Source: JBELHJ01 sp042091495 (GTDB lineage: Bacteria; Bacteroidota; Bacteroidia; Flavobacteriales; Flavobacteriaceae). Taken from it: DNA of 52,352 nucleotides. The position numbers and the translations under genes are program-made. The DNA lies in contig JBELHJ010000012.1 in the NCBI GenBank assembly GCA_042091495.1, positions 1 to 52,352 of the forward strand. Direction: 5' to 3'. Of this stretch, positions 25,857 through 33,706 are shown in pieces; the first letter of the stretch is position 1; every line of letters begins with the position of its first letter. Under the pieces are notes generated by a model, which was given only the letters and a program-made list of their open reading frames with translations, had not been told where the DNA came from and ran no database searches.

Positions 25857-26474
25857 ATGGAATTTTCATCAAAATTATTGCAAAAAGCTGTTGAAGAAAT
25901 ATCACAACTTCCGGGTATAGGAAAGCGCACTGCACTTAGGTTAGCGTTGCATTTATTGAAGCAACCTCTCAGTCAGTCAATAGCACTATCAGAGTCTATT
26001 AAATCATTACGTGAAGATATTACCTTTTGTGAAAATTGCCATAATATAAGTGATAATCTGTTATGTGAGATTTGTTCTAACCCCAATAGAAATAAAAGTT
26101 TAATATGTGTTGTTGAAGATATTAGAGATGTTATGGCCATAGAAAGTACTAGTGCTTTTAAGGGTGTTTATCATGTTTTAGGTGGAATTATATCACCTAT
26201 GGACGGTATTGGTCCTGCAGATTTAACAATAACGAGTTTAATTGATAAAATAAATAATTCAGAGATTAAAGAAGTAGTTTTTGCATTAAGTCCATCTATT
26301 GAAGGGGATACGACAAATTTTTACATCTACAAGCAAATTGAAAAAAGTGGTGTTAAAACATCAACCATAGCTAGAGGTATTGCTATAGGTAATGAAATAG
26401 AATATGTAGATGAAATTACGCTTGGACGAAGTATTTTAAACAGAATTCCATACGAAACAAACATAAGTAGCTAA
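25857..26474 (+). CDS. recR: Recombination mediator protein RecR
   Basis: RecR with RecO/RecF loads RecA on gapped DNA. The 205-residue protein has an N-terminal helix-hairpin-helix (QLPGIGKRTALRLALHLL), a four-cysteine zinc finger (C58, C61, C70, C73), a Toprim domain starting CVVEDIRDVMAIE and containing LSPSIEGDTTNFYI, and the C-terminal ARGIAIGNEIEYVDEITLGR Walker-B-like segment. The start at 25857 (MEFSSKLLQ) is preferred over an ATG at 25842 that would precede the -7 element. The glycosyltransferase gene starts 6 nt downstream. Confidence 0.97.
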   Translation: MEFSSKLLQKAVEEISQLPGIGKRTALRLALHLLKQPLSQSIALSESIKSLREDITFCENCHNISDNLLCEICSNPNRNKSLICVVEDIRDVMAIESTSAFKGVYHVLGGIISPMDGIGPADLTITSLIDKINNSEIKEVVFALSPSIEGDTTNFYIYKQIEKSGVKTSTIARGIAIGNEIEYVDEITLGRSILNRIPYETNISS

Positions 26475-26480
26475 AGTTAG

Positions 26481-27482
26481 ATGCAACTATCTGTAATTAT
26501 TTTAAATTATAATGTAAGGTACTTTTTAGAACTTTGTGTTAAAAGTGTTTTAGAAAGCGTTTCTTCTATTGATGCAGAGGTTATTGTTATTGACAATAAT
26601 TCAAGTGATAACAGTTCTCTAATGCTTCAAGAAGTTTTTAAAGGCCAGATTAAAGTTATTGAAAACAAAGTAAATCTGGGATTTTCAAAAGCTTATAATC
26701 AAGCAGTTGAAAGTTGTTTAGGTAATTATATTTGTATTCTTAATCCAGATACAGTTGTTGCTGAAGATACTTTTATTAAAACTTTAGAGCTTCTTAAAAG
26801 TAAAAAAGAATTAGGAGCGCTTGGATGCAGAATGATTGATGGCTCTGGGAAGTTTCTTCCTGAAAGTAAAAGAAACATACCATCGCCTAAAATAGCTCTT
26901 AAAAAAATATTAGGGGATTCAAAAAACTATTATGCGTCACTTGATGAAAAACATAGCGGATATGTTGAAGCTTTAGCCGGAGCTTTTATTGTAATGTCAA
27001 AATCTCAGTATATTGAGGTAGGTGGTTTTGACGAAGATTACTTTATGTATGGCGAAGATATTGACTTGTCATTAAAATTACTCAAAGCAGGTTATAAGAA
27101 TTATTATTGTGGTGATGTAACAATAATTCATTTCAAAGGAGAGAGTACCTTAAAGAATCATAACTATGCAAAACGTTTTTATGGCGCCATGTATTTGTTT
27201 TACAAAAAACACTTCAACAATGGATTTTTATGGAGTATGCTTGTTTATTTGATGGTGATATTTTTTAGAATTACCTACTTTTTTAAAAAGGAGAAAGTAT
27301 ACAATGAAAAAAAATCACTTCAAGACAAACCAAATATCATAACAGCAAACAATTTATCTTATAAAGAATTAATATCTACTTTGGATAATTCGAAAACAAA
27401 CTTTTATATACAAGCTAATGGATCTCAATATGCTGTAGCTAGTTGGGGTGAAGATAATAAAGGTAGTGTTATTGAGGTGTAG
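26481..27482 (+). CDS. Family 2 glycosyltransferase
   Basis: A 333-residue GT-A glycosyltransferase. The nucleotide-sugar binding region is SVIILNYNVRYFLELCVKSV with VIVIDNNSSDNS; CILNPDTVV gives the DxD-like site and FMYGEDIDLSLKL the catalytic acidic ED motif, as in rhamnosyltransferase-like GT2 proteins. One hydrophobic segment near residues 250-263 (MLVYLMVIFFRITYFF) probably tethers it to the inner membrane. The acceptor is unknown; cell-surface glycan is likely. It is co-transcribed with recR, a pairing that is probably convenience rather than function. Confidence 0.92.
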   Translation: MQLSVIILNYNVRYFLELCVKSVLESVSSIDAEVIVIDNNSSDNSSLMLQEVFKGQIKVIENKVNLGFSKAYNQAVESCLGNYICILNPDTVVAEDTFIKTLELLKSKKELGALGCRMIDGSGKFLPESKRNIPSPKIALKKILGDSKNYYASLDEKHSGYVEALAGAFIVMSKSQYIEVGGFDEDYFMYGEDIDLSLKLLKAGYKNYYCGDVTIIHFKGESTLKNHNYAKRFYGAMYLFYKKHFNNGFLWSMLVYLMVIFFRITYFFKKEKVYNEKKSLQDKPNIITANNLSYKELISTLDNSKTNFYIQANGSQYAVASWGEDNKGSVIEV

Positions 27483-27523
27483 TTTTTCTTTAGAAGAATC
27501 TTATTAATTTGATTGAAATTAAT

Positions 27524-27531
27524 TAAATTCG
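27524..27531 (+). promoter_or_regulatory. Probable -7 element of the E2 gene
   Basis: TAAATTCG fits TAnnTTTG with one change and lies 38 nt before the chosen start codon. An in-frame TTG at 27513 would start translation upstream of this element, which argues against that start. Confidence 0.4.
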
Positions 27532-27569
27532 CAAAATATAAACCTAAAATCGCTCATTTTTTTAAGAAT

Positions 27570-28883
27570 ATGGCAAAATTTGAATTAAAACTTCCTAAAA
27601 TGGGAGAAAGTGTTGCTGAGGCTACTATTACTAATTGGCTGAAAAACGTTGGTGATGTTATTGAAATGGATGAGCCGGTATTAGAAATTGCAACAGATAA
27701 AGTTGACAGTGAAGTCCCCAGTGAAGTAAATGGTGTTCTCAAAGAAATTTTGTTTCATGTTGATGATGTTGTGAATGTTGGAGAAACCTTAGCTATAATA
27801 GAAACAGATTCTGAATATGACAATGTTGAAGAAATTCCAGAATCATATTCTAAAGAGGTAAACGAAAATGATTCTCAAGTTGAAGAAATCACAGAAAAAC
27901 TTTTTGAATCAGCAAATACAAATAGTTCAGAGTCTAGTCAAGATACTTCAAGTGCAAGATTTTATTCACCTCTTGTAAAAAATATTGCAAAAACCGAGGG
28001 GATTTCAAGTCAAGAGTTAGAAACTATTCAAGGTACAGGAAGTGAAGGACGAGTAACAAAAAATGATATTTTAAATTATTTGGATCAAAAATCTTCAACG
28101 CCTTCAAAGAATTTATCACCAAAAGAACCCATTAAGTCAATTGTTGCTCATGATTCAGTTGAGGCATTTAAAGGTGAAGATGAAATTATAGAAATGACAA
28201 GAATGGGTAAGTTAGTTTCTCAACATATGTTATCTTCTATTCAAACTTCAGCTCATGTTCAAAGTTTTATCGAAGCTGATGTAACCAAAATATGGAATTG
28301 GAGAAAGCAAGTTAAAGAAGACTTTTTTAAACGAGAAGGTGAAAATTTAACTTTTACCCCAATTTTCATGGAAGCTGTAGCTAAAGCACTTCGTGATTAT
28401 CCAATGATGAACATTTCTGTTAGTGGAGATAAGATTATAAAAAAGAAAAATATAAATATTGGAATGGCTGCTGCACTTCCTGATGGTAATTTGATAGTCC
28501 CTGTCATAAAAAATGCTGATCAACTCAATTTGGTTGGTATGACAAAAACAGTAAATGACCTGGCAAATAGATCAAGGTCTAATCAACTAAAGCCAGATGA
28601 GATACAAGAAGGGACTTACACAGTAACTAACGTTGGTTCTTTTGGAAGTATAATGGGAACACCTATAATAAACCAGCCACAAGTAGGAATTATAGCTTTA
28701 GGTGCCATTAGAAAAGTTCCTGCTGTTATTGAAACGTCTGAAGGAGATTTCATTGGTATAAGGTATAAAATATTTTTATCTCACTCTTACGATCATAGGG
28801 TAGTTAATGGTGCTTTGGGTGGAATGTTTGTTAAAGCAGTCAAAGAATATCTCGAAGCGTGGGATATGAACAGAAATATTTAA
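27570..28883 (+). CDS. Dihydrolipoamide acyltransferase (E2) of a 2-oxoacid dehydrogenase complex
   Basis: E2 carries acyl groups on lipoyl-lysine and transfers them to CoA. The 437-residue protein has one N-terminal lipoyl domain (lipoylated K44 in ATDKVDSEV), an acidic Ser-rich linker, a peripheral-subunit-binding domain (FYSPLVKNIAKTEGISSQ, about residues 131-165) and the catalytic CAT-like domain. The active-site motif reads SYDHRVVNG, with Asn413 in place of the usual Asp of HRxxDG. E1 and E3 genes are not adjacent, so assignment to the branched-chain or 2-oxoglutarate complex is open. Confidence 0.9.
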   Translation: MAKFELKLPKMGESVAEATITNWLKNVGDVIEMDEPVLEIATDKVDSEVPSEVNGVLKEILFHVDDVVNVGETLAIIETDSEYDNVEEIPESYSKEVNENDSQVEEITEKLFESANTNSSESSQDTSSARFYSPLVKNIAKTEGISSQELETIQGTGSEGRVTKNDILNYLDQKSSTPSKNLSPKEPIKSIVAHDSVEAFKGEDEIIEMTRMGKLVSQHMLSSIQTSAHVQSFIEADVTKIWNWRKQVKEDFFKREGENLTFTPIFMEAVAKALRDYPMMNISVSGDKIIKKKNINIGMAAALPDGNLIVPVIKNADQLNLVGMTKTVNDLANRSRSNQLKPDEIQEGTYTVTNVGSFGSIMGTPIINQPQVGIIALGAIRKVPAVIETSEGDFIGIRYKIFLSHSYDHRVVNGALGGMFVKAVKEYLEAWDMNRNI

Positions 28884-28896
28884 ACTAGTTGTTGCA

Positions 28897-28927
28897 AAAA
28901 AAGCTCTGAATAAAACAGGGCTTTTTT
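28897..28927 (+). terminator. Terminator after the E2 gene
   Basis: AAAAAAGCTCTG (28897-28908) pairs with CAGGGCTTTTTT (28916-28927), with one G-U pair, around AATAAAA; it ends in a U tract. Confidence 0.9.
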
Positions 28928-28935
28928 ATTCTGTT

Positions 28936-28943
28936 TATATTTG
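28936..28943 (+). promoter_or_regulatory. -7 element of the exonuclease-cinA operon
   Basis: TATATTTG is an exact TAnnTTTG match, directly after the E2 terminator and 12 nt before the ATG at 28956. An in-frame TTG at 28941 lies inside it and so cannot be the start. Confidence 0.65.
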
Positions 28944-28955
28944 AAAAAAAAATTA

Positions 28956-29726
28956 ATGAATCTAACCCTAAAAAGACCTATTTGTTTCTTTGATTTAGAA
29001 ACAACGGGAACTAATATTTCTAAAGATAGAATTGTAGAAATATCAATTTTGAAAGTAACTCCAGATGGAAAAGAACTCACTAAAACATGGAAGGTAAATC
29101 CAGGAATTCCTATTCCTCCTGAAGTGTCAGTAATTCATGGTATTTGGGATAAAGATGTTGTCGATTCACCTAGTTTTAATGATTTAGCTAAAGAGATTCA
29201 TACATTAATTAAAGATTCAGATTTAGGAGGATTTAATTCAAACCGATTTGATATTCCTTTGTTGGCAGAGGAAATGTTAAGAGCAGATATTGATTTTGAT
29301 ATGAAAAATAGATGTTCTGTAGATGTTCAGACTATATTCCATAAAATGGAACAAAGAACGTTATCTGCTGCTTATAAATTTTACTGTGATAAAAATTTAG
29401 AAGATGCTCATAGTGCGGAAGCTGATACTAAAGCAACATATGAGGTTTTGAAGGCACAACTTGATAAATATGATAATTTAGAGAATGATGTAAAACTTCT
29501 CTCAGAATTTAGCGCTCATAAAAAGTTTGCTGATTTTGCAGGTTTTATTGTTTTTAATAAAGAAGGTCAAGAGTGTTTTTCTTTTGGAAAACATAAAGGA
29601 AAAACTGTGACAGAAGTTCTTGATAAAGAGCCAGGTTATTTTGGTTGGGTACTCAACTCTGATTTCCCACTTTACACAAAAAAAATATTAACAGCGATTA
29701 AATTGAGAGGGTTTAATTCAAAATAG
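28956..29726 (+). CDS. DnaQ-like 3'-5' exonuclease with ExoX-like C-terminal domain
   Basis: A 256-residue DEDD exonuclease. The ExoI motif is FFDLETTGTN near residue 11, ExoII is GGFNSNRFDIPLL near residue 94, and ExoIII with HSAEADTKATY near residue 151 gives the DEDDh catalytic set. The last 50 residues (CFSFGKHKGKTVTEVL onward, then GWVLNSDFP) resemble the ExoX C-terminal/DUF3820 module that also forms a separate gene at 40644. It is not the polymerase epsilon subunit gene by context and may act in DNA repair. First gene of a four-gene operon. Confidence 0.92.
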   Translation: MNLTLKRPICFFDLETTGTNISKDRIVEISILKVTPDGKELTKTWKVNPGIPIPPEVSVIHGIWDKDVVDSPSFNDLAKEIHTLIKDSDLGGFNSNRFDIPLLAEEMLRADIDFDMKNRCSVDVQTIFHKMEQRTLSAAYKFYCDKNLEDAHSAEADTKATYEVLKAQLDKYDNLENDVKLLSEFSAHKKFADFAGFIVFNKEGQECFSFGKHKGKTVTEVLDKEPGYFGWVLNSDFPLYTKKILTAIKLRGFNSK

Positions 29727-29731
29727 AGTCA

Positions 29732-30343
29732 ATGAAATTAATTTGTGTTGGAAGAAATTATGCAGCTCATATTGAAGAGTTAAGCAATGAGGTTCCCAAA
29801 GATCCTGTAATCTTTTTGAAACCTGACACATCTATTCTATTAAAAAAACAACCTTTTTTTATTCCTGATTTTTCAGACAATGTGCATTATGAAGTTGAGG
29901 TCTTGGTGAAAATTAATAGAATTGGTAAGTATATTGATGAAAAATTTGCTCATAAATATTATCAGGAGTTAGGTTTAGGAATTGATTTTACTGCAAGAGA
30001 TTTACAATCAGATTTAAAATCTAAAGGGTTGCCATGGGAGAAGGCTAAAGCTTTTGATGGATCTGCAGTAGTTGGTGATTGGATTAATAAAAGTGAATTT
30101 ACAAATGTAAATGATTTGGAGTTTTCCTTAGAAAAAAATGGTAATGTTGTTCAACAAAGCACTACTGCGTTAATGTTATGGAAAATAGATGCACTAATTG
30201 CTTACATTTCTAAATTTTTTACCTTAAAAATTGGTGATATTATTTTTACTGGCACGCCATCAGGAGTGGGAAAAGTAGTTGAAAATGATCAGTTGGTTGG
30301 TAGAATACAAAACAAAGAAATGTTTTCAATAACAGTTAAATAG
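29732..30343 (+). CDS. Fumarylacetoacetate hydrolase (FAH) family protein
   Basis: A 203-residue single-domain FAH-fold protein. Signs are CVGRNYAAHIEEL at the N-terminus, FLKPDTSI, the metal-binding glutamates in HYEVEVLV, GIDFTARDLQ with the metal Asp, KAFDGSAVVG with the active-site Lys, and the signature IFTGTPSGVGKV. Small members like this act as acylpyruvate hydrolase or oxaloacetate decarboxylase; the exact substrate is uncertain. It begins 5 nt after the exonuclease gene and ends one base before the HPt gene. Confidence 0.92.
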   Translation: MKLICVGRNYAAHIEELSNEVPKDPVIFLKPDTSILLKKQPFFIPDFSDNVHYEVEVLVKINRIGKYIDEKFAHKYYQELGLGIDFTARDLQSDLKSKGLPWEKAKAFDGSAVVGDWINKSEFTNVNDLEFSLEKNGNVVQQSTTALMLWKIDALIAYISKFFTLKIGDIIFTGTPSGVGKVVENDQLVGRIQNKEMFSITVK

Positions 30344-30344
30344 T

Positions 30345-30683
30345 ATGAGTAATTTTTATGACTTATCAAAGGTTAAAGAAATTGCTCAAGGTGACACCAA
30401 TTTTGTTAAGGTAATAGTATCTACTTTTTTAGAGGAAATGCCCAAGGATACTGCTGCTTTAGAACAAGCATATGAAGATACCGATTACGAACAAGTTTAT
30501 CAATTAGCACATAAAATAAAACCTACAGTAGAGCTTTTTGGACTAGGTGTATTAGATGAGGTTGTTTTTATCCAAGATTGGGGAAAGTTAAAAAAGTCAG
30601 AGGTATGTATAAAGAAACAAATGGTTGTTGTTTTAGATCGAATTAAAGTTGTAGTTGAAGAACTTAAGAGAAAATTTAATTAG
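30345..30683 (+). CDS. Stand-alone HPt (histidine phosphotransfer) domain protein
   Basis: A 112-residue helical protein with the HPt signature LAHKIKPTVELFGL; H56 would be the phosphorylated histidine. It would carry phosphate between a hybrid sensor kinase and a response regulator. No kinase or regulator gene lies nearby, so it is an orphan. It sits between the FAH and cinA genes with gaps of 1 and 2 nt, and so is certainly in the same operon. Confidence 0.88.
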   Translation: MSNFYDLSKVKEIAQGDTNFVKVIVSTFLEEMPKDTAALEQAYEDTDYEQVYQLAHKIKPTVELFGLGVLDEVVFIQDWGKLKKSEVCIKKQMVVVLDRIKVVVEELKRKFN

Positions 30684-30685
30684 AA

Positions 30686-31933
30686 ATGCAGGCAGAAATT
30701 ATAACAATAGGTGATGAAATCCTCATAGGGCAAATTATTGACACCAATTCAGCATTCATAAGTAAATCTCTAAATGATGTTGGTATAAGTGTTTATCAAA
30801 TAACATCAATTCAAGATGATAAACAGCACATTCTTAAAGCTCTCAAAGAGGCTGAGGAGAATGTTGATTTAGTTATAATTACTGGAGGTTTAGGACCAAC
30901 TAAAGATGATATAACCAAACACACCCTAGCAGGTTATTTTAGTGATGACCTTATTGTTCATGATGAAACGTTATCCCATATAAAATCTATTTGGAAAAAC
31001 AGAATAAAAAAGCCTTTACTCCAAGTTAATATTGATCAAGCTAATGTGCTAAAATCCTCTGAGGTATTGTTTAATGCCAATGGTACAGCGCCTGGCATGT
31101 GGATCACATACAATAATAAGATTTTTGTTTCACTACCTGGTGTACCGTTTGAAATGAAAGCTCTTTTGAATAAAGAAGTAATACCAAGGTTAACTTCCAG
31201 ATATGAATTGCCTTATATTCTTCACAAAACCATTTTAACAGCAGGTATTGGTGAAAGTGATTTAGCCAATCAAATTAGTCAGTGGGAAGATGATTTGCCA
31301 AAACATATTAAGTTAGCTTATTTACCAAGTTTAGGAAGGGTCAGATTAAGATTAACTGCTAAGGGAAGGTCAAGAGAAAATATAGATTCACTTGTTCAAA
31401 GTAAAGTAGAATCTCTATTGCCATTAATTAAAGATTATTTTATTGGATTTCAAGATGATAAAGAAATAGAAAAAGTTATAGCAAGCCATTTAACTTCAAA
31501 AGAACTAACCTTATCTGTTTCAGAAAGCTGTACTGGTGGTAAGATTTCGAGTGCTATTACGGCACTATCTGGTGCTTCAAAATATTTCAAAGGTGGGGTT
31601 GTTGCCTATTCAGACGAAATTAAAAAAGAGTTATTGGGAATTTCACCAGATTTGATAGATGAATACACCGTTTATAGTCATGAAGTTGTTGAAGCTATGG
31701 CAGAAGGGACTTTAAAGAAATTTAATTCAGATTATGCTATTGCGACATCAGGAAATGCTGGTCCTAATAACGCGAGTGAAGTTGACGATGTTGGAACTGT
31801 ATATATTGGAATTGCTTCAAAGAACAGTTGTTATTCCTACAAATTCAATTTTGGTAAACACAGAAGCAATGTAATTAATAGAAGCGTAACCAAATGTTTT
31901 GAGTTGCTTTTAAAAGAAATATTAAAAAAGTAG
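30686..31933 (+). CDS. cinA: CinA family protein (competence/damage-inducible; NMN/ADP-ribose hydrolase type)
   Basis: The 415-residue protein has both CinA parts: an N-terminal MoCF-like domain (AEIITIGDEILIGQIIDTN, IITGGLGPTKDD, PGVPFEMKALL) and a C-terminal amidohydrolase domain from about residue 265 (SVSESCTGGKISSAITALSG, GGVVAYSD, ATSGNAGP). Studied homologues hydrolyse ADP-ribose and nicotinamide mononucleotide in pyridine-nucleotide recycling. It is the last gene of the exonuclease-FAH-HPt-cinA operon; rpmB has its own promoter downstream. Confidence 0.94.
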   Translation: MQAEIITIGDEILIGQIIDTNSAFISKSLNDVGISVYQITSIQDDKQHILKALKEAEENVDLVIITGGLGPTKDDITKHTLAGYFSDDLIVHDETLSHIKSIWKNRIKKPLLQVNIDQANVLKSSEVLFNANGTAPGMWITYNNKIFVSLPGVPFEMKALLNKEVIPRLTSRYELPYILHKTILTAGIGESDLANQISQWEDDLPKHIKLAYLPSLGRVRLRLTAKGRSRENIDSLVQSKVESLLPLIKDYFIGFQDDKEIEKVIASHLTSKELTLSVSESCTGGKISSAITALSGASKYFKGGVVAYSDEIKKELLGISPDLIDEYTVYSHEVVEAMAEGTLKKFNSDYAIATSGNAGPNNASEVDDVGTVYIGIASKNSCYSYKFNFGKHRSNVINRSVTKCFELLLKEILKK

Positions 31934-31942
31934 AGATATTAG

Positions 31943-31974
31943 TTTGAACTTAATAGAAAGTTTTATTAAATTTG
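31943..31974 (+). promoter_or_regulatory. Promoter of the rpmB-rpmG-DUF4295 operon
   Basis: A -33 TTTG (31943-31946) and a -7 TAAATTTG (31967-31974) are 20 nt apart, an excellent fit to the Bacteroidota housekeeping consensus. The rpmB start is 38 nt beyond the -7 element. Confidence 0.85.
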
Positions 31975-32012
31975 CACCCTGTTTTGAAATAATACATTAA
32001 AGTATATAAGAT

Positions 32013-32249
32013 ATGTCAAGAGTTTGTGAACTTACTGGAAAAAAAGCGATGGTTGGGAACAACGTATCTCACGCTATGAACAAGACGAAGCGTAAATTTG
32101 ATGCTAATCTTATTAAGAAGCGTTTTTATATCCCTGAAGAAGATAAATGGGTTACTCTTAAAGTTTCAACATCAGCATTAAAGACAATCAATAAAATTGG
32201 TATTTCAGCTGCATTAAAACAAGCTAAAGCTAAAGGTTTTATAAAATAA
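32013..32249 (+). CDS. rpmB: 50S ribosomal protein bL28
   Basis: A 78-residue large-subunit protein beginning MSRVCELTGKKAMVGNNVSH, characteristic of L28. It holds only one Cys (C5) and so lacks the paired CxxC zinc-ribbon set, making it a zinc-independent type. It leads a short operon with rpmG (29 nt later) and a DUF4295 gene. Confidence 0.97.
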   Translation: MSRVCELTGKKAMVGNNVSHAMNKTKRKFDANLIKKRFYIPEEDKWVTLKVSTSALKTINKIGISAALKQAKAKGFIK

Positions 32250-32278
32250 TCGCTTGACGCGTAAAATTATTAAGTAAG

Positions 32279-32461
32279 ATGGCAAAGAAAGGAAATAGAA
32301 TTCAAGTAATATTAGAGTGTACTGAGCATAAAGCATCTGGGATGCCAGGAACATCAAGATACATCACTACAAAAAACAAAAAAAATACGCCTGAAAGAAT
32401 GGAGATTAAAAAATTTAATCCTATTCTAAAACGTATGACAGTTCATAAAGAAATTAAATAA
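32279..32461 (+). CDS. rpmG: 50S ribosomal protein bL33
   Basis: A 60-residue product (MAKKGNRIQVILECTEHKA) of the L33 family. A single Cys (C15) remains where zinc-binding forms have two CxxC pairs, so this is the zinc-free form, like the L28 next to it. It ends 9 nt before the DUF4295 gene. Confidence 0.97.
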   Translation: MAKKGNRIQVILECTEHKASGMPGTSRYITTKNKKNTPERMEIKKFNPILKRMTVHKEIK

Positions 32462-32470
32462 TATTGAGTC

Positions 32471-32623
32471 ATGGCAAAGAAATCAGTAGCATCATTACAA
32501 ACAGGATCTAAAAGATTAACTAAGGCAATAAAAATGGTTAAGTCACCAAAGAGTGGTGCTTACACTTTTGTTGAGTCTATTATGGCTCCAGATCAAGTTA
32601 AAGGTTGGTTAGCAAAAAAATAA
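32471..32623 (+). CDS. DUF4295 small basic protein
   Basis: A 50-residue basic protein (MAKKSVASLQTGSKRLTKAI, ending GWLAKK), matching DUF4295, a family seen in Bacteroidota between rpmG and ftsY. The size, charge (many Lys) and operon position next to L28 and L33 suggest a ribosome-bound protein; this is inference. It starts 9 nt after rpmG and is followed by a terminator. Confidence 0.93.
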   Translation: MAKKSVASLQTGSKRLTKAIKMVKSPKSGAYTFVESIMAPDQVKGWLAKK

Positions 32624-32644
32624 TTTTTGTATATAATATATCTT

Positions 32645-32677
32645 AAAGCTGTTTTCGCTAAGAAGGCAGCTTTTTTT
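32645..32677 (+). terminator. Terminator after DUF4295
   Basis: AAAGCTG (32645-32651) pairs with CAGCTTT (32667-32673); wobble pairs extend the stem inward to loop GCTAA. A T run to 32677 completes the signal. Confidence 0.85.
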
Positions 32678-32712
32678 ATTTTTACGCATTATTTATAAAT
32701 TAATTACTTCTC

Positions 32713-33669
32713 ATGGGTTTGTTTAAGAAAATATTTTCTTCAGAAAAAAAAGAGACTTTAGATAAAGGATTGGAAAAATCAAAATCATCTTTTTTTTCAA
32801 AATTAAATAAGGCTATCGCTGGTAAATCTAAAGTGGATGATGAAGTACTTGACGATCTTGAAGAGGTTTTAATTACTAGTGATGTAGGTGTAGACACTAC
32901 TTTAAGAGTTATTGAGCGCATAGAGACTAGGGTATCAAAAGATAAATTTTTAGGGACCAAAGAGTTAAATCAGATTCTTAGAGAGGAAATAGCAGGTTTG
33001 TTATCAGAGACTAATTCAGGCGAAGAAAAAGATTTTATTGTACCTAATAATGGAACAGGACCTCACGTAATAATGGTAGTTGGAGTAAATGGTGTTGGAA
33101 AAACAACAACCATAGGTAAGTTAGCTTATCAATTCAAAAATAAAGGACTTAAAGTTGTACTTGGTGCTGCAGATACATTTAGAGCTGCAGCTATAGATCA
33201 ACTTGAAGTTTGGGCTAAACGTGTTGATGTACCCATAGTTAAGCAAGAAATGGGATCAGACCCAGCATCTGTTGCTTTTGATACACTTCAAAGCGCTGTT
33301 AATCAAAGTGCTGATGTTGTTATTATTGATACAGCGGGACGTTTACACAATAAAGTTAATCTCATGAATGAGTTGTCTAAAGTAAAACGGGTCATGCAAA
33401 AAATTGTGAATGATGCACCTCATGATGTATTATTAGTACTTGACGGGTCTACGGGTCAAAATGCTTTTGAACAAGCTAAACAATTTACTGCTGCAACAGA
33501 TGTATCCTCACTGGCTGTAACTAAGCTTGATGGAACCGCAAAAGGTGGTGTGGTTATTGGAATTAGTGACCAATTCAAAATTCCTGTCAAGTATATTGGA
33601 GTAGGAGAGGGAATTGATGATCTTCAAGTGTTTAATAAATATGAATTTGTTGATTCTTTCTTCAAATAA
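32713..33669 (+). CDS. ftsY: Signal recognition particle receptor FtsY
   Basis: FtsY docks SRP-ribosome complexes at the inner membrane. The 318-residue protein has the NG domain only, with a short charged N-terminus (MGLFKKIFSSEKKE) rather than a long acidic A domain. GTPase motifs are GVNGVGKTTTIGKLA, DTFRAAAIDQL, DTAGRLHNK, TKLDGTAKGG and GVGEGIDDLQVF. It follows the rpmB operon terminator by 36 nt and precedes rimO by 37 nt. Confidence 0.97.
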   Translation: MGLFKKIFSSEKKETLDKGLEKSKSSFFSKLNKAIAGKSKVDDEVLDDLEEVLITSDVGVDTTLRVIERIETRVSKDKFLGTKELNQILREEIAGLLSETNSGEEKDFIVPNNGTGPHVIMVVGVNGVGKTTTIGKLAYQFKNKGLKVVLGAADTFRAAAIDQLEVWAKRVDVPIVKQEMGSDPASVAFDTLQSAVNQSADVVIIDTAGRLHNKVNLMNELSKVKRVMQKIVNDAPHDVLLVLDGSTGQNAFEQAKQFTAATDVSSLAVTKLDGTAKGGVVIGISDQFKIPVKYIGVGEGIDDLQVFNKYEFVDSFFK

Positions 33670-33706
33670 AAAAGTTCTACTCTAACCGTATTGATTTAAT
33701 GATGAT

